Shown here: piece after piece, positions 49,066 to 59,032 of the stretch
How the letters are laid out: each line of letters starts with the position of its first letter
How positions within the stretch are numbered: position 1 is the first letter of the stretch
Source: Paenirhodobacter enshiensis
GTDB lineage: Bacteria; Pseudomonadota; Alphaproteobacteria; Rhodobacterales; Rhodobacteraceae
Length of the DNA: 64,000 nucleotides
Direction of reading: 5' to 3'
Assembly (NCBI RefSeq): GCF_000740785.1
Contig: NZ_JFZB01000014.1
Coordinates: forward strand, 1 to 64,000
The notes under the pieces: model-generated
Told to the model about the DNA's origin: nothing
Seen by the model: only the letters and a program-made list of their open reading frames with translations
The model's database searches: none
Position numbers and translations under genes: made by a program

Positions 49066-49785
49066 TCAGGGCGAGGCCGGAGCCTGCGCCGGAGCCGGAT
49101 CGCCCGTCGGATCGCTGTCCTGCGTCGCCGATGCCGTGTCGGCCGGCCCCTCGCCCATGCGCGCATCGACGAGCGCGATCATGTCCGGGGTCACGTCGGC
49201 CTCGGGCAGCGCCCGGATCACCGCGCGCTGGTCGAGAACGACCACCGCACCGCGCCGGTGCAGAACCTCGTCGAGCAGCGGCACCATCGCCCCGAAGAAG
49301 GCATTGCGCGCATCGTTGTAGCGCTGTTCGAGCGCCTTGCCCTTGGCGCTCTGTTCGGCCCGGATCTTCGTCGCGCGGGCGTCGAACTCCTTGGCGCGGG
49401 CCTGAAAGGTGGCCGCGTCGATCTTGCCCCGGGCCTCGGTCAGGGCGCGTTCCTCGGCAATCAGCTGATCGGCGATGCGATCGTTCTCTGCCTTCTGGGC
49501 GCCGGTATCGCGCTGCATATCGGCCAAGATCCGCTGTCCCCAGCGTGATCCGTCGAACAGCTGCTCCCAGTCGATGGTGAGCACCGGGCTCGGCAGGCGG
49601 ATCAGCGCATCGCCGGGATCGCGGGGCGCAGCGACGACCGCAGAGCCCGGCGCGACGCCGGTCGGATAGTCGTCAGCCCCGCCGGTCGGCTGAGCCGTGG
49701 CCTGCTGCGCCACGGCCGGCGCAGCAAGGCACAGCAGCACCGCCATGCCCACCCGCCAGATCCGCGTTCCGCCCCGCTGTGCCAT
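49066..49785 (-). CDS. OmpH/Skp-like periplasmic chaperone
   Basis: Periplasmic chaperone that holds unfolded outer-membrane proteins before BamA. 239 aa. Signal peptide MAQRGGTRIWRVGMAVLLCLAAPAVAQQ (cleavage near residue 26). The coiled-coil tentacle region is QRDTGAQKAENDRIADQLIAEERALTEARGKIDAATFQARAKEFDARA. The C-terminal part is Pro/Ala rich and low complexity. It starts eight bases after the bamA stop, which supports the assignment. Confidence 0.85.
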   Translation of the reverse strand: MAQRGGTRIWRVGMAVLLCLAAPAVAQQATAQPTGGADDYPTGVAPGSAVVAAPRDPGDALIRLPSPVLTIDWEQLFDGSRWGQRILADMQRDTGAQKAENDRIADQLIAEERALTEARGKIDAATFQARAKEFDARATKIRAEQSAKGKALEQRYNDARNAFFGAMVPLLDEVLHRRGAVVVLDQRAVIRALPEADVTPDMIALVDARMGEGPADTASATQDSDPTGDPAPAQAPASP

Positions 49786-49793
49786 CGCCGTCG

Positions 49794-52220
49794 TCAGAAC
49801 TTCGTCGAGATCGTCAGGTCGAAGTTCTGCTCCTTGTCATAGGTTTCCTTCTTGATCGCCTTCGAGAAGTCGATCCGCAGCGGACCGAGCGCCGAGCGCC
49901 AGAAGAACGAGAAGCCGACCGCCGAACGGATGTGCATCTTGTCGCTGTCGTCGAGCCCCATCGCCAGCGCGCGCTCGCTGCTCGACACGCCCCACAGCGC
50001 GCCGGTATCCCAGAACAGACCGCCGGTGATGCCGTATTCCTCGGGCAGGCCGATCGGGAATTCGGTCTCGGTGCGCAGCGCCCAGAAATACTGACCGCCG
50101 AGCGCATCGCCGTTGGGCGCGCCCACGTCGCGCGGGCCCCAGCCATGCGATTCGAAACCGCGCACCTTGCCGTAACCGCTGAACCGGTCGAGGATGGTCA
50201 GGTCGCTGCCGCTGCGCGGCGTGATCACGCCCCCCTCCAGCTCGGCGCGCAGGCGGACGGATTCGTGCATCACCTTGCGCTGCGCCGCCAGAAGCGCGGT
50301 GGTGCTGATCGCGTCGACATCGCCGCCGAGGCCGTAATAATCCTGACCGAACTTGAACGTATACCCATAGCGCGGGTCGAGGTTCGTGGTCATCGTGTCC
50401 CAAGTGTAGGTATACCCCACCGAAGAGGCCGTGCGCTCGCCCAGGCTCTGCTCATAGCTCAGCACCGGAGAAGAGCCCGACGCCGGCGTCGTGCCGCTGG
50501 CCGCGGTATAATCGGTGACGCCGAACAGCTTCTTCTTGCCATAGGCATAGCGCGCCTCGAGGCGGGAATTCTCGGCCACCGGGAATTCGACAGAAGGCTG
50601 CAGCCCCTGGATACGGGTATTGTAATCGGCATTGTCGTTGCTTGTGGTGTCATACCACAGGTGCATCCGCGCCTTGACATCGCGACCGAGGAAATACGGC
50701 TCCACGAAGTCGATGGAGCTTTGCTGATTGTCCGCGGTGGTGCCGATCTGCACGCCGAGCGACTGACCGCGGCCGAGGAAGTTGTCCTCCTGCACGCCGA
50801 CCAGAACGCCGAAGCCCGAGGCCGCGCCATAGCTCGCACCGAGCGTCAGCGAGCCGGTGGGCTGTTCCTCGACATTGACGTCGACGACGACCTGATCGGG
50901 GTTGGTGCCCGGCTTGGTGTTCACGTCCGCCTTGCTGAAGAACCCGAGCGCACGGATCCGGTCGGCAGAGTTGCGGATCTCGCGCGGGTTGAAGGGGTCG
51001 CCTTCGTCGGTGCGGAATTCGCGCCGGATCACCGAATCGAGAGTGGTGGTATTGCCCTTGATGTCGATGCGTTCGACGAAGATACGCGGTCCGCGCACCA
51101 GGGCGAACTGCACGTTCAGGGTCTGCGTCGCCGGATCGCGGGTCACCCGCGGATCGACACGAACGAAATTCGCGCCTTTCTTCAGCGCCAGCTGCTCCAT
51201 CCGGGTGATCGCGAGGTCGATCGCCGTCGGCGTGTAGACAGAACCGGTCTTGATCTTCGCCAGCGGTGCGAACTCATCGACGTTCAGATCCGGCACCTCG
51301 GAAACCGTCGTGATATTGCCGAACTTATACTGCTGGCCCTCTTCGATGTTGAAGGTGACGAAATAGCCGTCGCGCGCCCGCGCCATGTCCGACGAAATCC
51401 CCGTCACCTTGGCGTCGGGGTAGCCGCGCGACTGATAGAAGTCGATCAGGTTCTGCTTGTCCTGCTCCAGCCGGTCGGGGACGAAATTGTCGCTCTGGAT
51501 CAGCCGGTGAAGAATGCCGGCCTGCTTGGTCGACAACGCCTGACGCAGGGTGAAATCGGAATAGCTGCGATTACCGGTGAAGCTGATGCGGTGAACTTCC
51601 GAGGTATAGCCTTCCTTGATCTCGAAGGCGACGTCGACCCGGCCGTCGCCGCGCCGGATCACCTTCGGATCGACGCGCACGTTGATGCGCCCGGCCTGCG
51701 TGTAGCCCTCGGCGATCAGGTTGGCATCGGCCTCGACCTGAGCGGGCGAAAACACGTGGTTGGGCTTGGTCTTGACGCTCTTGGCGATGGCATCGTCCTT
51801 GAGCACGCGGTTGCCCTCGAAGGCGACGACGCCGACCATCGGGTATTCCTTGACGCGGATCACCAGCGTGCCGCCCTGCGGCACCAGGTCGACCGTCTCG
51901 AACAGGCCCGAGCCCACCAGCCGCTGATAGGCATCGTTGAGCTGGTCGCCCGAGACCGTCTGCCCCTTCGCGACCTTGGCATAGGCGAGAATCGTCGCCG
52001 GCTCGATGCGCTTGTTGCCCTCGATCTTCACCGCGGAGAACCGGAAATCCTCGGCCATCGCGGCGACGGGAACCAGTGCCCCGGCAGCGATCCCGGCCGC
52101 CACCGTCAGGGGCAGCGCCCCGGGCAGAGGGCTCGCCGTCGTCAGTGCCAGCGCCACCGCCGGCAGACGACGCACGGCCGACCGCCGTGCAGGTGCTGCA
52201 TGTTGCCGCCGCTTCGTCAT
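49794..52220 (-). CDS. bamA: Outer membrane protein assembly factor BamA
   Basis: Outer-membrane insertase core of the BAM complex; 808 aa. A long signal region ends with AMA/EDF near residue 56. Five POTRA domains follow (about 60-410), then a 16-strand barrel ending in Phe (NFDLTISTKF), the OMP signal. The L6 segment GYGKVRGFESHGWGP holds the conserved VRGF motif. ATG 52220 (MTKRRQHAAP) is chosen over the upstream ATG at 52304, which lies in the rseP-bamA gap. Placed between rseP and ompH, as is usual. Confidence 0.96.
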   Translation of the reverse strand: MTKRRQHAAPARRSAVRRLPAVALALTTASPLPGALPLTVAAGIAAGALVPVAAMAEDFRFSAVKIEGNKRIEPATILAYAKVAKGQTVSGDQLNDAYQRLVGSGLFETVDLVPQGGTLVIRVKEYPMVGVVAFEGNRVLKDDAIAKSVKTKPNHVFSPAQVEADANLIAEGYTQAGRINVRVDPKVIRRGDGRVDVAFEIKEGYTSEVHRISFTGNRSYSDFTLRQALSTKQAGILHRLIQSDNFVPDRLEQDKQNLIDFYQSRGYPDAKVTGISSDMARARDGYFVTFNIEEGQQYKFGNITTVSEVPDLNVDEFAPLAKIKTGSVYTPTAIDLAITRMEQLALKKGANFVRVDPRVTRDPATQTLNVQFALVRGPRIFVERIDIKGNTTTLDSVIRREFRTDEGDPFNPREIRNSADRIRALGFFSKADVNTKPGTNPDQVVVDVNVEEQPTGSLTLGASYGAASGFGVLVGVQEDNFLGRGQSLGVQIGTTADNQQSSIDFVEPYFLGRDVKARMHLWYDTTSNDNADYNTRIQGLQPSVEFPVAENSRLEARYAYGKKKLFGVTDYTAASGTTPASGSSPVLSYEQSLGERTASSVGYTYTWDTMTTNLDPRYGYTFKFGQDYYGLGGDVDAISTTALLAAQRKVMHESVRLRAELEGGVITPRSGSDLTILDRFSGYGKVRGFESHGWGPRDVGAPNGDALGGQYFWALRTETEFPIGLPEEYGITGGLFWDTGALWGVSSSERALAMGLDDSDKMHIRSAVGFSFFWRSALGPLRIDFSKAIKKETYDKEQNFDLTISTKF

Positions 52221-52335
52221 TCCCTCACCCCGTCTATTGGGACAGTTCTTTGTCCCGTGAGTAGCGGCAACGCCGCCGATTGTCAAAAGCGCCGAGCCAG
52301 GCACAGGCTGCCGGACCGGCGAAATGCCGCGAAGC

Positions 52336-53706
52336 TCAGCAGGTCACGTCGTTCCACAGCCCGAACAGCATCAGCGACAGAACCGCCACCATCCCCGCCG
52401 CGGTCAGCACGTTCAGCACCGCCGGCGACGGCGGGCGGCGCGTCACCGCTTCCCAAAGATAAAACATCAGATGCCCGCCATCGAGCACCGGCACCGGAAA
52501 CAGGTTCAGAAACCCCACCGCCGTCGACAACACGCCGATGAACCAGATGAAATCCATCGCCCCCGCCTGCGCCGCCGCGGCAGAGCCCTGCGCGATGCCC
52601 ACCGCGCCATGCAGATTGCACGACGAAATCTTGCCGAGGATCATATGCTCGAACGCCGAGACCGAGGAGGTCACGATGGTCCACACCTGACCCGCGCCGC
52701 GCTCCAGCGCCTCAAGCGGGCCGGCCGCGCGGGTTTCGGGGGCGAAAGCCATGTCGCCAGTCGCCCCGATCATCCAGCGGGTCTCGAAATCGCCGTTGGG
52801 CAAGGGCAGGTCCATCCGCTTCGGCGTCAGGCTCAGCGTCAGGAGCTGCGCCCCCGTCGCCGCCGTGCCGCCCGCCGCCCCCGCGGGAAGCGGACGCCAC
52901 ACCGTCAGATCGAGGGGGGCGCCCGCGCTCGCGCCGACGCGGGATCGCAGATCCTCGAACCGCCAGATCGGCGCGCCGTCGACTTTGGTGATCACGTCAC
53001 CCGCCTTCAGCCCTGCCCCCGCCGCGGCCGAGGACGGCATGACCCCGCTCAGCAGCGGCGGCATCGGCTGCGGCCCGTCGATGTCGCGGGCGGTGCCGTC
53101 GCGCTCGATGCTCCAGCGCACCGTGGGCGTCGGCGGCAGATCGGCGAGCGCGGCATAGAAGGCGCGATAATCCGGGGTCTCATGCCCGTCGAGCGCAAGG
53201 ATCCGGTCGCCCGGCTGCAGCGCGCCCTCGCCTTCGGGCAGCGTCGCGAGACGCCCGACGGTCGGCGCTTCGGTCGCGACACCCTGCCAGGCGACAGCGC
53301 CGGCGAAGATCGCGACCGACAGGATGAAGTTGAACACCGGCCCCGCCGCCACGGTGGCGAAGCGCGCCCAGAGAGGCGCGCCCGCAAGCGTGCGCCGGCG
53401 CTCCTCGGGGCTCATCGCGTCAAGCTCCGCCTCGTCGGCGGCCCCGGCCGAGGCGGCGTTGCTGTCGCCGTTGAACCGCACATAGCCGCCAAGCGGGATC
53501 GCCGCGATCTGCCAGCGCGTGCCGCGCCTGTCGACGCGCGACACCAGCACCGGCCCGAAGCCGAGCGAGAATACCTCGGCCCCGATCCCGGACCAGCGCC
53601 CGACGATGTAATGACCGAACTCATGAATGAAGACGATGATCGACAGCGCCACGACGAAGGCCGCGGCGGTGTAGAGCACATTGCCGAAATCGGGAAGCAG
53701 GTCCAA
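52336..53706 (-). CDS. rseP: Site-2 protease RseP
   Basis: Intramembrane zinc metalloprotease that releases envelope-stress regulators. 456 aa. The metal site is HEFGH (His28, Glu29, His32) in the first membrane segment, and the second site lies near the C-terminus (NLFPVPVLDGGHLMFYLWE, with Asp as ligand). One or two PDZ domains occupy about residues 125-300. The gene starts three bases before the dxr stop. Confidence 0.95.
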   Translation of the reverse strand: MDLLPDFGNVLYTAAAFVVALSIIVFIHEFGHYIVGRWSGIGAEVFSLGFGPVLVSRVDRRGTRWQIAAIPLGGYVRFNGDSNAASAGAADEAELDAMSPEERRRTLAGAPLWARFATVAAGPVFNFILSVAIFAGAVAWQGVATEAPTVGRLATLPEGEGALQPGDRILALDGHETPDYRAFYAALADLPPTPTVRWSIERDGTARDIDGPQPMPPLLSGVMPSSAAAGAGLKAGDVITKVDGAPIWRFEDLRSRVGASAGAPLDLTVWRPLPAGAAGGTAATGAQLLTLSLTPKRMDLPLPNGDFETRWMIGATGDMAFAPETRAAGPLEALERGAGQVWTIVTSSVSAFEHMILGKISSCNLHGAVGIAQGSAAAAQAGAMDFIWFIGVLSTAVGFLNLFPVPVLDGGHLMFYLWEAVTRRPPSPAVLNVLTAAGMVAVLSLMLFGLWNDVTC

Positions 53707-53709
53707 GGC

Positions 53710-54933
53710 TCAGATCCTTCCGCGGGGGATAAGGCCGCTGGTGTCGTGTCTGCCGGCACCGTGTCTGCCGGCGATGCGGGCCCGGCCGAGCGCGCGCGCC
53801 TCGGCATCGGTGGCGAGAACCTCATCGAGGCTGGTGGCCGGATTGCCCAGCCCCTGACGGGCGGACATGTCGGACAGCACCTGTTCGACCAGCGCCGCCA
53901 TGTCGAGAAAACCGATGGCGCCGGCGATGAAACCATCGAGCGCGACCTCTTTCGCGGCGTTGTAGACCGCGCCTGCGAGACCGCCCGTCGCCATCACCTC
54001 GCGTGCGAGGCGCAGCGCCGGATAACGCACGGGATCGGCCGGGCGGAAGCTGAGGCTGCCGAGCGCGGCAAGATCGAGCCGCTTCACCGGCAACTCGGCG
54101 CGCTCGGGCCAGTTCAGCGCATAGCCGATGGCGTGGCGCATATCGGGCACACCCATATGTGCCATCAGCGCACCGTCGCGGAAGCCCACCAGCGCATGGA
54201 TCACGCTTTCGGGGTGGATCACCGCCTCGATCTGGTCGGGACGCAGGCCGAACAGCTCCTTCGCCTCGATCAGTTCCATCCCCTTGTTGAACATCGAGGC
54301 GGAATCGATGGTGATACGCTGCCCCATCGCCCAGTTCGGATGGGTCGAGGCCTCGGCCACGGTCGCGCGTGCGATGCGCTCCATCGGCCAGTCACGAAAG
54401 GCGCCACCCGAAGCGGTGATGATGACGCGCTCGACGCTGGCCATGTCCTCGCCGTGAAGCGCCTGGAACACCGCGGAATGCTCGCTGTCGACGGGAAGGA
54501 TGCGCGCCCCGTGCCGCCGCGCGGCCTCGAGGAACAGCGGCCCCGCCGCGACCATGCTTTCCTTGTTGGCAAGCGCGAGCGTCGTGCCATGGCGCAGCGC
54601 AGCATAACCGGGCGCCAGCGCCGCCGCCCCGACGATGGCACTCATGATCCAGTCGGCCGGACGTTCCGCCGCCTCGATCAGTGCCGCGGGGCCGGCCGCG
54701 GCCTCGATCTCGGAGCCATGCAGCGCCGCGCGCAGCGCCGGCAGGCACTCTTCATAAGCGGTCACCGCAATATCGGCGCGCAGCGCGCGCGCCTGCGAGG
54801 CCAGCAGATCCACGTTTCGCCCGCCGGTCAGCGCGACGACCTGAAACGCCCCCGCCCCGCCCTGACGCTCCAGCAAGTCAAGCGTGTTGACCCCGATGGA
54901 GCCGGTCGATCCGAACACCGATACCCTGCGCAT
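53710..54933 (-). CDS. dxr: 1-deoxy-D-xylulose-5-phosphate reductoisomerase
   Basis: NADPH-dependent second step of the MEP isoprenoid pathway; 407 aa. NADPH motif GSTGSIG (8-14). The metal/substrate segment ILPVDSEHSAVFQAL, and ITASGGAFRDWPMERI and TIDSASMFNKGMELIEA, are all family blocks. ATG 54933 (MRRVSVFGSTGSIG) is used; upstream ATG 54996 is inside cdsA. It lies one base after the cdsA stop. Confidence 0.96.
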   Translation of the reverse strand: MRRVSVFGSTGSIGVNTLDLLERQGGAGAFQVVALTGGRNVDLLASQARALRADIAVTAYEECLPALRAALHGSEIEAAAGPAALIEAAERPADWIMSAIVGAAALAPGYAALRHGTTLALANKESMVAAGPLFLEAARRHGARILPVDSEHSAVFQALHGEDMASVERVIITASGGAFRDWPMERIARATVAEASTHPNWAMGQRITIDSASMFNKGMELIEAKELFGLRPDQIEAVIHPESVIHALVGFRDGALMAHMGVPDMRHAIGYALNWPERAELPVKRLDLAALGSLSFRPADPVRYPALRLAREVMATGGLAGAVYNAAKEVALDGFIAGAIGFLDMAALVEQVLSDMSARQGLGNPATSLDEVLATDAEARALGRARIAGRHGAGRHDTSGLIPRGRI

Positions 54934-54934
54934 C

Positions 54935-55747
54935 TCAGCCTCCGATCTGCGGCAGAGCCCCGAACTGAACGACCAGCAGCACCAGCAAGATCGCACCGAT
55001 CAGCGCGTCGAACCGGTCGAGCGCCCCGCCATGGCCCGGGATCAGGCCCGAGCTGTCCTTGACGCCTGCGCGCCGCTTGATCCAGCTTTCCGCGATGTCA
55101 CCCATCTGGCCGGCAAAGGCGACCAGCGGGGACAGCAGAACGATTCCCCAGCCCGAGCCCGCCGCGACGAGGCACAGCCCCACGATCACCGCGCCGATCC
55201 AGCCCGCGACGGTGCCCGACCAGGTTTTCTTCGGGCTGAGCGCGGGCCAGAACTTCGGCCCGCCAAGCGTGCGCCCGGCGAAATAGCCCGCCACATCCGA
55301 TACGCCGACCACGGCCAGGATCCAGACGATGATCCACAGCCCTTCGCCCGCGCCATAGCCTTCGCGCAGCGCGACGAATCCATAACCCGTCAGCAGGATT
55401 GCGAAGCCGTAGACCGCGAACAGCAGCCGGTCTCGCGTCACCAGAAACGCCGCTGCCGCCGGATAAAGCACCAACAGCCCGAGCGAGGGCGGAAACAACG
55501 AGCGCAGCTCCAGCACCGCCAAGGAGACCGCCGCCGCCCCCACGCCGATCTCGTAGCCGAGGCGCCCGCGCCCGGGCGCGCACAGCGTCGTCAGCTCCCA
55601 GATCATGGCAGCGCACAGCGCGATGGCCAGCGCCTCCATCGCGAAACCGCCGCGCCAGACCGCCGCCCCGCCCAGCACCAGCATCACCAGCCCCGAGACA
55701 AGACGGGTCCGCAGGTCGCCCCAGCGACCGGAACCGTCCTGCGTCAT
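54935..55747 (-). CDS. cdsA: Phosphatidate cytidylyltransferase
   Basis: Makes CDP-diacylglycerol at the inner membrane for all phospholipids. 270 aa, about seven hydrophobic helices. The CDS signature is near the C-terminus: KRRAGVKDSSGLIPGHGGALDRFDAL, with the conserved KD and DRFD residues. Overlaps uppS by ATGA. Confidence 0.94.
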   Translation of the reverse strand: MTQDGSGRWGDLRTRLVSGLVMLVLGGAAVWRGGFAMEALAIALCAAMIWELTTLCAPGRGRLGYEIGVGAAAVSLAVLELRSLFPPSLGLLVLYPAAAAFLVTRDRLLFAVYGFAILLTGYGFVALREGYGAGEGLWIIVWILAVVGVSDVAGYFAGRTLGGPKFWPALSPKKTWSGTVAGWIGAVIVGLCLVAAGSGWGIVLLSPLVAFAGQMGDIAESWIKRRAGVKDSSGLIPGHGGALDRFDALIGAILLVLLVVQFGALPQIGG

Positions 55748-56496
55748 CCCTTGACCCCGCCAAAGCGCCGCTCGCGCTGACCGAAGCGCGACAGGATGCC
55801 CGCCAGCAACTCGGGCGTGAAATCGGGCCAGAGCGCGGGGGTGAACTCATATTCCGCATAAGCGGCCTGCCAGGGCAGGAAATTCGAGGTCCGCGTCTCG
55901 CCAGAGGTGCGGATCACCAGATCCGGATCGGGGATGTCCGCGGTGTCGAGATGCGCCGAAATCGTCGCATCGTCGATCTGATCGGGGTTCAGCCGGCCCT
56001 CGGCCACCTCGGCGGCAATCGCCTGCACGGCGCGGCGGATCTCGTCGCGGCCGCCGTAGTTGATCGCCACGGTCAGGTTCAGCCGGCAGTTGCCCGCCGT
56101 GCGCGCCTCGATCCCCGCCATCAGATCCTGCAGCTTCCGGTCGAGCCGCCCGCGCGCGCCGATGAAGCGCAACCGCACCCCCTCGGCCGACAGCGCGTCG
56201 GCTTCCTTCTCGATGTAGCGCGCGAAAATGCCCATCAGACCGAGGACTTCCTCGGTCGAGCGTTTCCAGTTCTCGGTGGAGAACGCATAGACGGTCAGCC
56301 AGTTCACGCCCATGTCGGGACAGGCGCGCACGATCTGCTTGACGCGCTCGGCGCCCTTGCGGTGACCGACGAGACGCGGCCAGCCGCGGTTCTTCGCCCA
56401 CCGGCCGTTTCCGTCCATGATGATCGCGACATGTCCGACGCCATAATCGACGTCGGCAGGCGCGGGAGAAATCTCGGTGGCGGCCATCTGGGTCAC
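55744..56496 (-). CDS. uppS: Undecaprenyl (poly-cis-prenyl) diphosphate synthase
   Basis: cis-Prenyltransferase that makes the lipid carrier for cell-wall polymers; 250 aa. Catalytic Asp28 lies in IIMDGNGRWAKNRGWPRLVGHRKG. C-terminal RTSGETRTSNFLPWQAAYAEYEF binds the diphosphate. An alternative start is ATG 56487 (MAATEIS). It starts 15 bases after the frr stop. Confidence 0.95.
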   Translation of the reverse strand: MTQMAATEISPAPADVDYGVGHVAIIMDGNGRWAKNRGWPRLVGHRKGAERVKQIVRACPDMGVNWLTVYAFSTENWKRSTEEVLGLMGIFARYIEKEADALSAEGVRLRFIGARGRLDRKLQDLMAGIEARTAGNCRLNLTVAINYGGRDEIRRAVQAIAAEVAEGRLNPDQIDDATISAHLDTADIPDPDLVIRTSGETRTSNFLPWQAAYAEYEFTPALWPDFTPELLAGILSRFGQRERRFGGVKG

Positions 56497-56511
56497 TTTC
56501 TGCCGGTCCTC

Positions 56512-57075
56512 TCAGACCTGCATGATCTCCGCCTGCTTGTGCTCGAGCGCCTTGTCGACGAGCGCGATGTTCTTCTTGGTGAGGTCATCGACCTCGCCTT
56601 CCCAGAACTTCACGTCATCCTCGGACATGCCGGCGGCTTTCGCCTTCTTCACCTGGTCCATGCCGTCGCGGCGCACGTTGCGGATCGCGACGCGGGTGCT
56701 CTCGGCATATTGCGCGGCGACCTTGGTCAGCTCGCGGCGGCGCTCCTCGTTCAGCTCGGGGATCGGCAGCATGATGATGGTGCCGTTGGTCTGCGGATTG
56801 ATGCCGAGGCCCGACTCGCGGATCGCCTTCTCGACCTTGTTCACCAGCCCCTTGTCCCAGACGTTGATGGTGACCATACGCGGCTCGGGGACGTTGACGG
56901 TGCCGACCTGGTTGATCGGGGTCATCGAACCGTAGGCGTCGACCATCACCGGCTCCAGAATGGAGGCCGAGGCGCGCCCGGTGCGCAGCGAGGCGAACTC
57001 CGTCTTGAGCGAGGCCATCGCGCCATCCATGCGGCGCTGCAGATCATCGGTATCGATTTCGAATTCGTCGGCCAT
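56512..57075 (-). CDS. frr: Ribosome recycling factor
   Basis: Splits post-termination ribosomes together with EF-G; 187 aa, the usual size. Blocks: [75 protein letters not shown]. It lies 119 bases after the pyrH stop. Confidence 0.97.
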   Translation of the reverse strand: MADEFEIDTDDLQRRMDGAMASLKTEFASLRTGRASASILEPVMVDAYGSMTPINQVGTVNVPEPRMVTINVWDKGLVNKVEKAIRESGLGINPQTNGTIIMLPIPELNEERRRELTKVAAQYAESTRVAIRNVRRDGMDQVKKAKAAGMSEDDVKFWEGEVDDLTKKNIALVDKALEHKQAEIMQV

Positions 57076-57194
57076 CGGTCAGGGCTCCTTGGTGTCGGTG
57101 TTCTTTTAGCCGCTCTTGCATGGGAAGCATAGGGCAAAGCAGGGGCGGCGGGGTGCGCACAGGCACTCCGCCGCCGATTGAGGGGGAAACCGGC

Positions 57195-57953
57195 TCAGGC
57201 GTGGACGGTGGTGTAAGTGCCCTGCCCGGCCAGAATGCCGCGGAACCCGCCCGGCTCGTCGAGCGAGAACACGATGATCGGCAGGTTGTTGTCACGTGCG
57301 AGCGCGATCGCCGAGGCATCCATCACGCCGAGGTTCTTCTGAAGGCACTCGTCATAGCTGACTTCGCCGTAGCGCTTCGCATCCGAAAACTTCTTCGGAT
57401 CCTTGTCGTAGACGCCGTCGACCTTCGTGCCCTTGAAGATCGCCTCGCAGTTCATCTCGTTGGCGCGCAGCGTCGCCGCGGTATCGGTGGTGAAATACGG
57501 GTTGCCGGTGCCGGCGGCGAAGATGCAGATCCGCTTCTTCTCCAGATGGCGCACGGCGCGGCGGCGGATGTAGGGCTCGCAGACCTGATCCATCGGAATG
57601 GCCGAGATCACCCGCGTATGCAGCCCGAGCGCCTCGAGCTGCGCCTGCATCCCGAGGGCGTTCATCACCGTCGCCAGCATTCCCATGTAATCGGCGGTGG
57701 TGCGCTCCATCCCCTGAGCGGCGCCGGCGAGGCCGCGGAAGATGTTGCCGCCTCCGATCACCATGCAAATCTCGACGCCGAGTTCATGGACCGACTTCAC
57801 CTCGCGGGCGATGCGCGCGACGGTCGGCGGATGCAGCCCGTAGCCCTGATCGCCCATCAGTGCCTCGCCCGAGATCTTCAGAAGCACACGTTTGTATTTC
57901 ACAGTCGGCTCGGCCACTGCAGTCATCCCGGGATTCCCATTTGCGGTTGTCAT
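57195..57953 (-). CDS. pyrH: UMP kinase
   Basis: Bacterial UMP kinase of the amino-acid-kinase fold, makes UDP; 252 aa. [54 protein letters not shown] are family blocks. The start may be ATG 57953 or ATG 57926 ([16 protein letters not shown]); the second fits the family length better, and then an inverted repeat (57938-57976) would be in its leader. It heads the frr-to-lpxB operon. The usual upstream rpsB-tsf pair is absent; miaA lies there, divergent. Confidence 0.96.
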   Translation of the reverse strand: MTTANGNPGMTAVAEPTVKYKRVLLKISGEALMGDQGYGLHPPTVARIAREVKSVHELGVEICMVIGGGNIFRGLAGAAQGMERTTADYMGMLATVMNALGMQAQLEALGLHTRVISAIPMDQVCEPYIRRRAVRHLEKKRICIFAAGTGNPYFTTDTAATLRANEMNCEAIFKGTKVDGVYDKDPKKFSDAKRYGEVSYDECLQKNLGVMDASAIALARDNNLPIIVFSLDEPGGFRGILAGQGTYTTVHA

Positions 57954-57976
57954 TTCGGCGACAAATGTCGCAAATG
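57938..57976. promoter_or_regulatory. Nested inverted repeats between pyrH and miaA
   Basis: CATTTGCG (57938-57945) and CGCAAATG (57969-57976) are perfect inverted repeats. Within, GCGACA-AA-TGTCGC (57958-57971) is a second dyad. The pair lies in the short divergent gap, or in the pyrH leader if pyrH starts at 57926. It may be an operator or an RNA fold. Confidence 0.4.
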
Positions 57977-58016
57977 GCCGCCGGAATCAACCTCGGCCTT
58001 GCACCGGATGGGCGGC

Positions 58017-58907
58017 ATGGACAACTTTGCGCGGATATCCCCCGACCGCCCGGTGCTGATCGCGGGCGCGACCGCCTCGGGCAAGTCGGCGCTGGCGCTG
58101 GAAATCGCGCGCGCGCAAGGCGGCGTGGTGGTGAATGCCGATGCCTTGCAGGTCTGGTCGTGCTGGCGGCTGCTGTCGGCCCGCCCCACCCCCGAGGACG
58201 AAGCCGCCGCGCCGCATCTGCTTTACGGGCACCGCGCACCGGGCGAGGAATACTCCGTCGGGCACTGGCTGCGCGAGGCGGGCGAGATCCTGAGCGCGTG
58301 GAAATCAGGCACCGGCGAGCGGCCGATCTTCGTCGGGGGCACCGGGCTTTACTTCACCGCGCTGACTGCGGGACTGGCCGAGATCCCGCCGACCCCGGCC
58401 GGGGTCCGCGCCGAGGCGGACGCCCGGATGCAGGCCGAAGGCCCGGCGGCGCTGCTGGCCGAGATCGACGCCGCGACGCGGGCCCGCATCGACATCCGGA
58501 ACCCGGTCCGGATCCAGCGCGCCTGGGAGGTGATGCGCGCCACCGGGCGCGGCCTCGCAAGCTGGCAGGACGCGACGCCCGCGCCGCTTCTGGCCCTGAG
58601 CGAGGCCGAGGCGCTGGTCCTCGACGCCGACCGCGACTGGCTGGCCAGCCGCATCGACCGCCGGTTCCGGATCATGATGGAGCAAGGCGCGCTCGACGAG
58701 GTGCGCGCCGTGGCGCCTTTCTGGCAGCCCGCCGCCCCCTGGGCGAAAGCCATCGGCGCGCCCGAGCTGATGGCGTATCTGCAAGGCGACATCGGTCTTG
58801 AATGCGCCATCGCCCGCGCGCAGGCCGCCTCGCGCCAATATGCCAAACGCCAGCGCACCTGGTTTCGCGCCCGGATGCGCGACTGGAACCACCTGCCCCG
58901 GCCCTGA
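58017..58907 (+). CDS. miaA: tRNA dimethylallyltransferase
   Basis: Adds a dimethylallyl group to A37 of UNN-reading tRNAs; 296 aa. P-loop GATASGKS (17-24). NADALQVW stands where DSMQVY is usual, an accepted variant. [28 protein letters not shown] and [14 protein letters not shown] are family blocks. ATG 58017 ([12 protein letters not shown]) or ATG 58008. Uses the prenyl precursor that dxr, 3 kb away, helps to supply. Confidence 0.94.
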   Translation: MDNFARISPDRPVLIAGATASGKSALALEIARAQGGVVVNADALQVWSCWRLLSARPTPEDEAAAPHLLYGHRAPGEEYSVGHWLREAGEILSAWKSGTGERPIFVGGTGLYFTALTAGLAEIPPTPAGVRAEADARMQAEGPAALLAEIDAATRARIDIRNPVRIQRAWEVMRATGRGLASWQDATPAPLLALSEAEALVLDADRDWLASRIDRRFRIMMEQGALDEVRAVAPFWQPAAPWAKAIGAPELMAYLQGDIGLECAIARAQAASRQYAKRQRTWFRARMRDWNHLPRP

Positions 58908-59032
58908 GGCCCCGGCAATCCCGACTCCTTTGCGCGCATTCCGCCCACGCAAATTCCGATTGGAAGCCGCGCCCGGCCCTTCTATCTTCGGGCGAGCATT
59001 CTTTTCGCTCCCCTCCTGTTCATGGCCCCGTC

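Noticed and set aside
49779-55062. Two plus-strand frames of over 900 codons (49779-52541 and 52324-55062)
   Set aside because: Antisense to bamA, rseP and dxr; they overlap each other and match no family.
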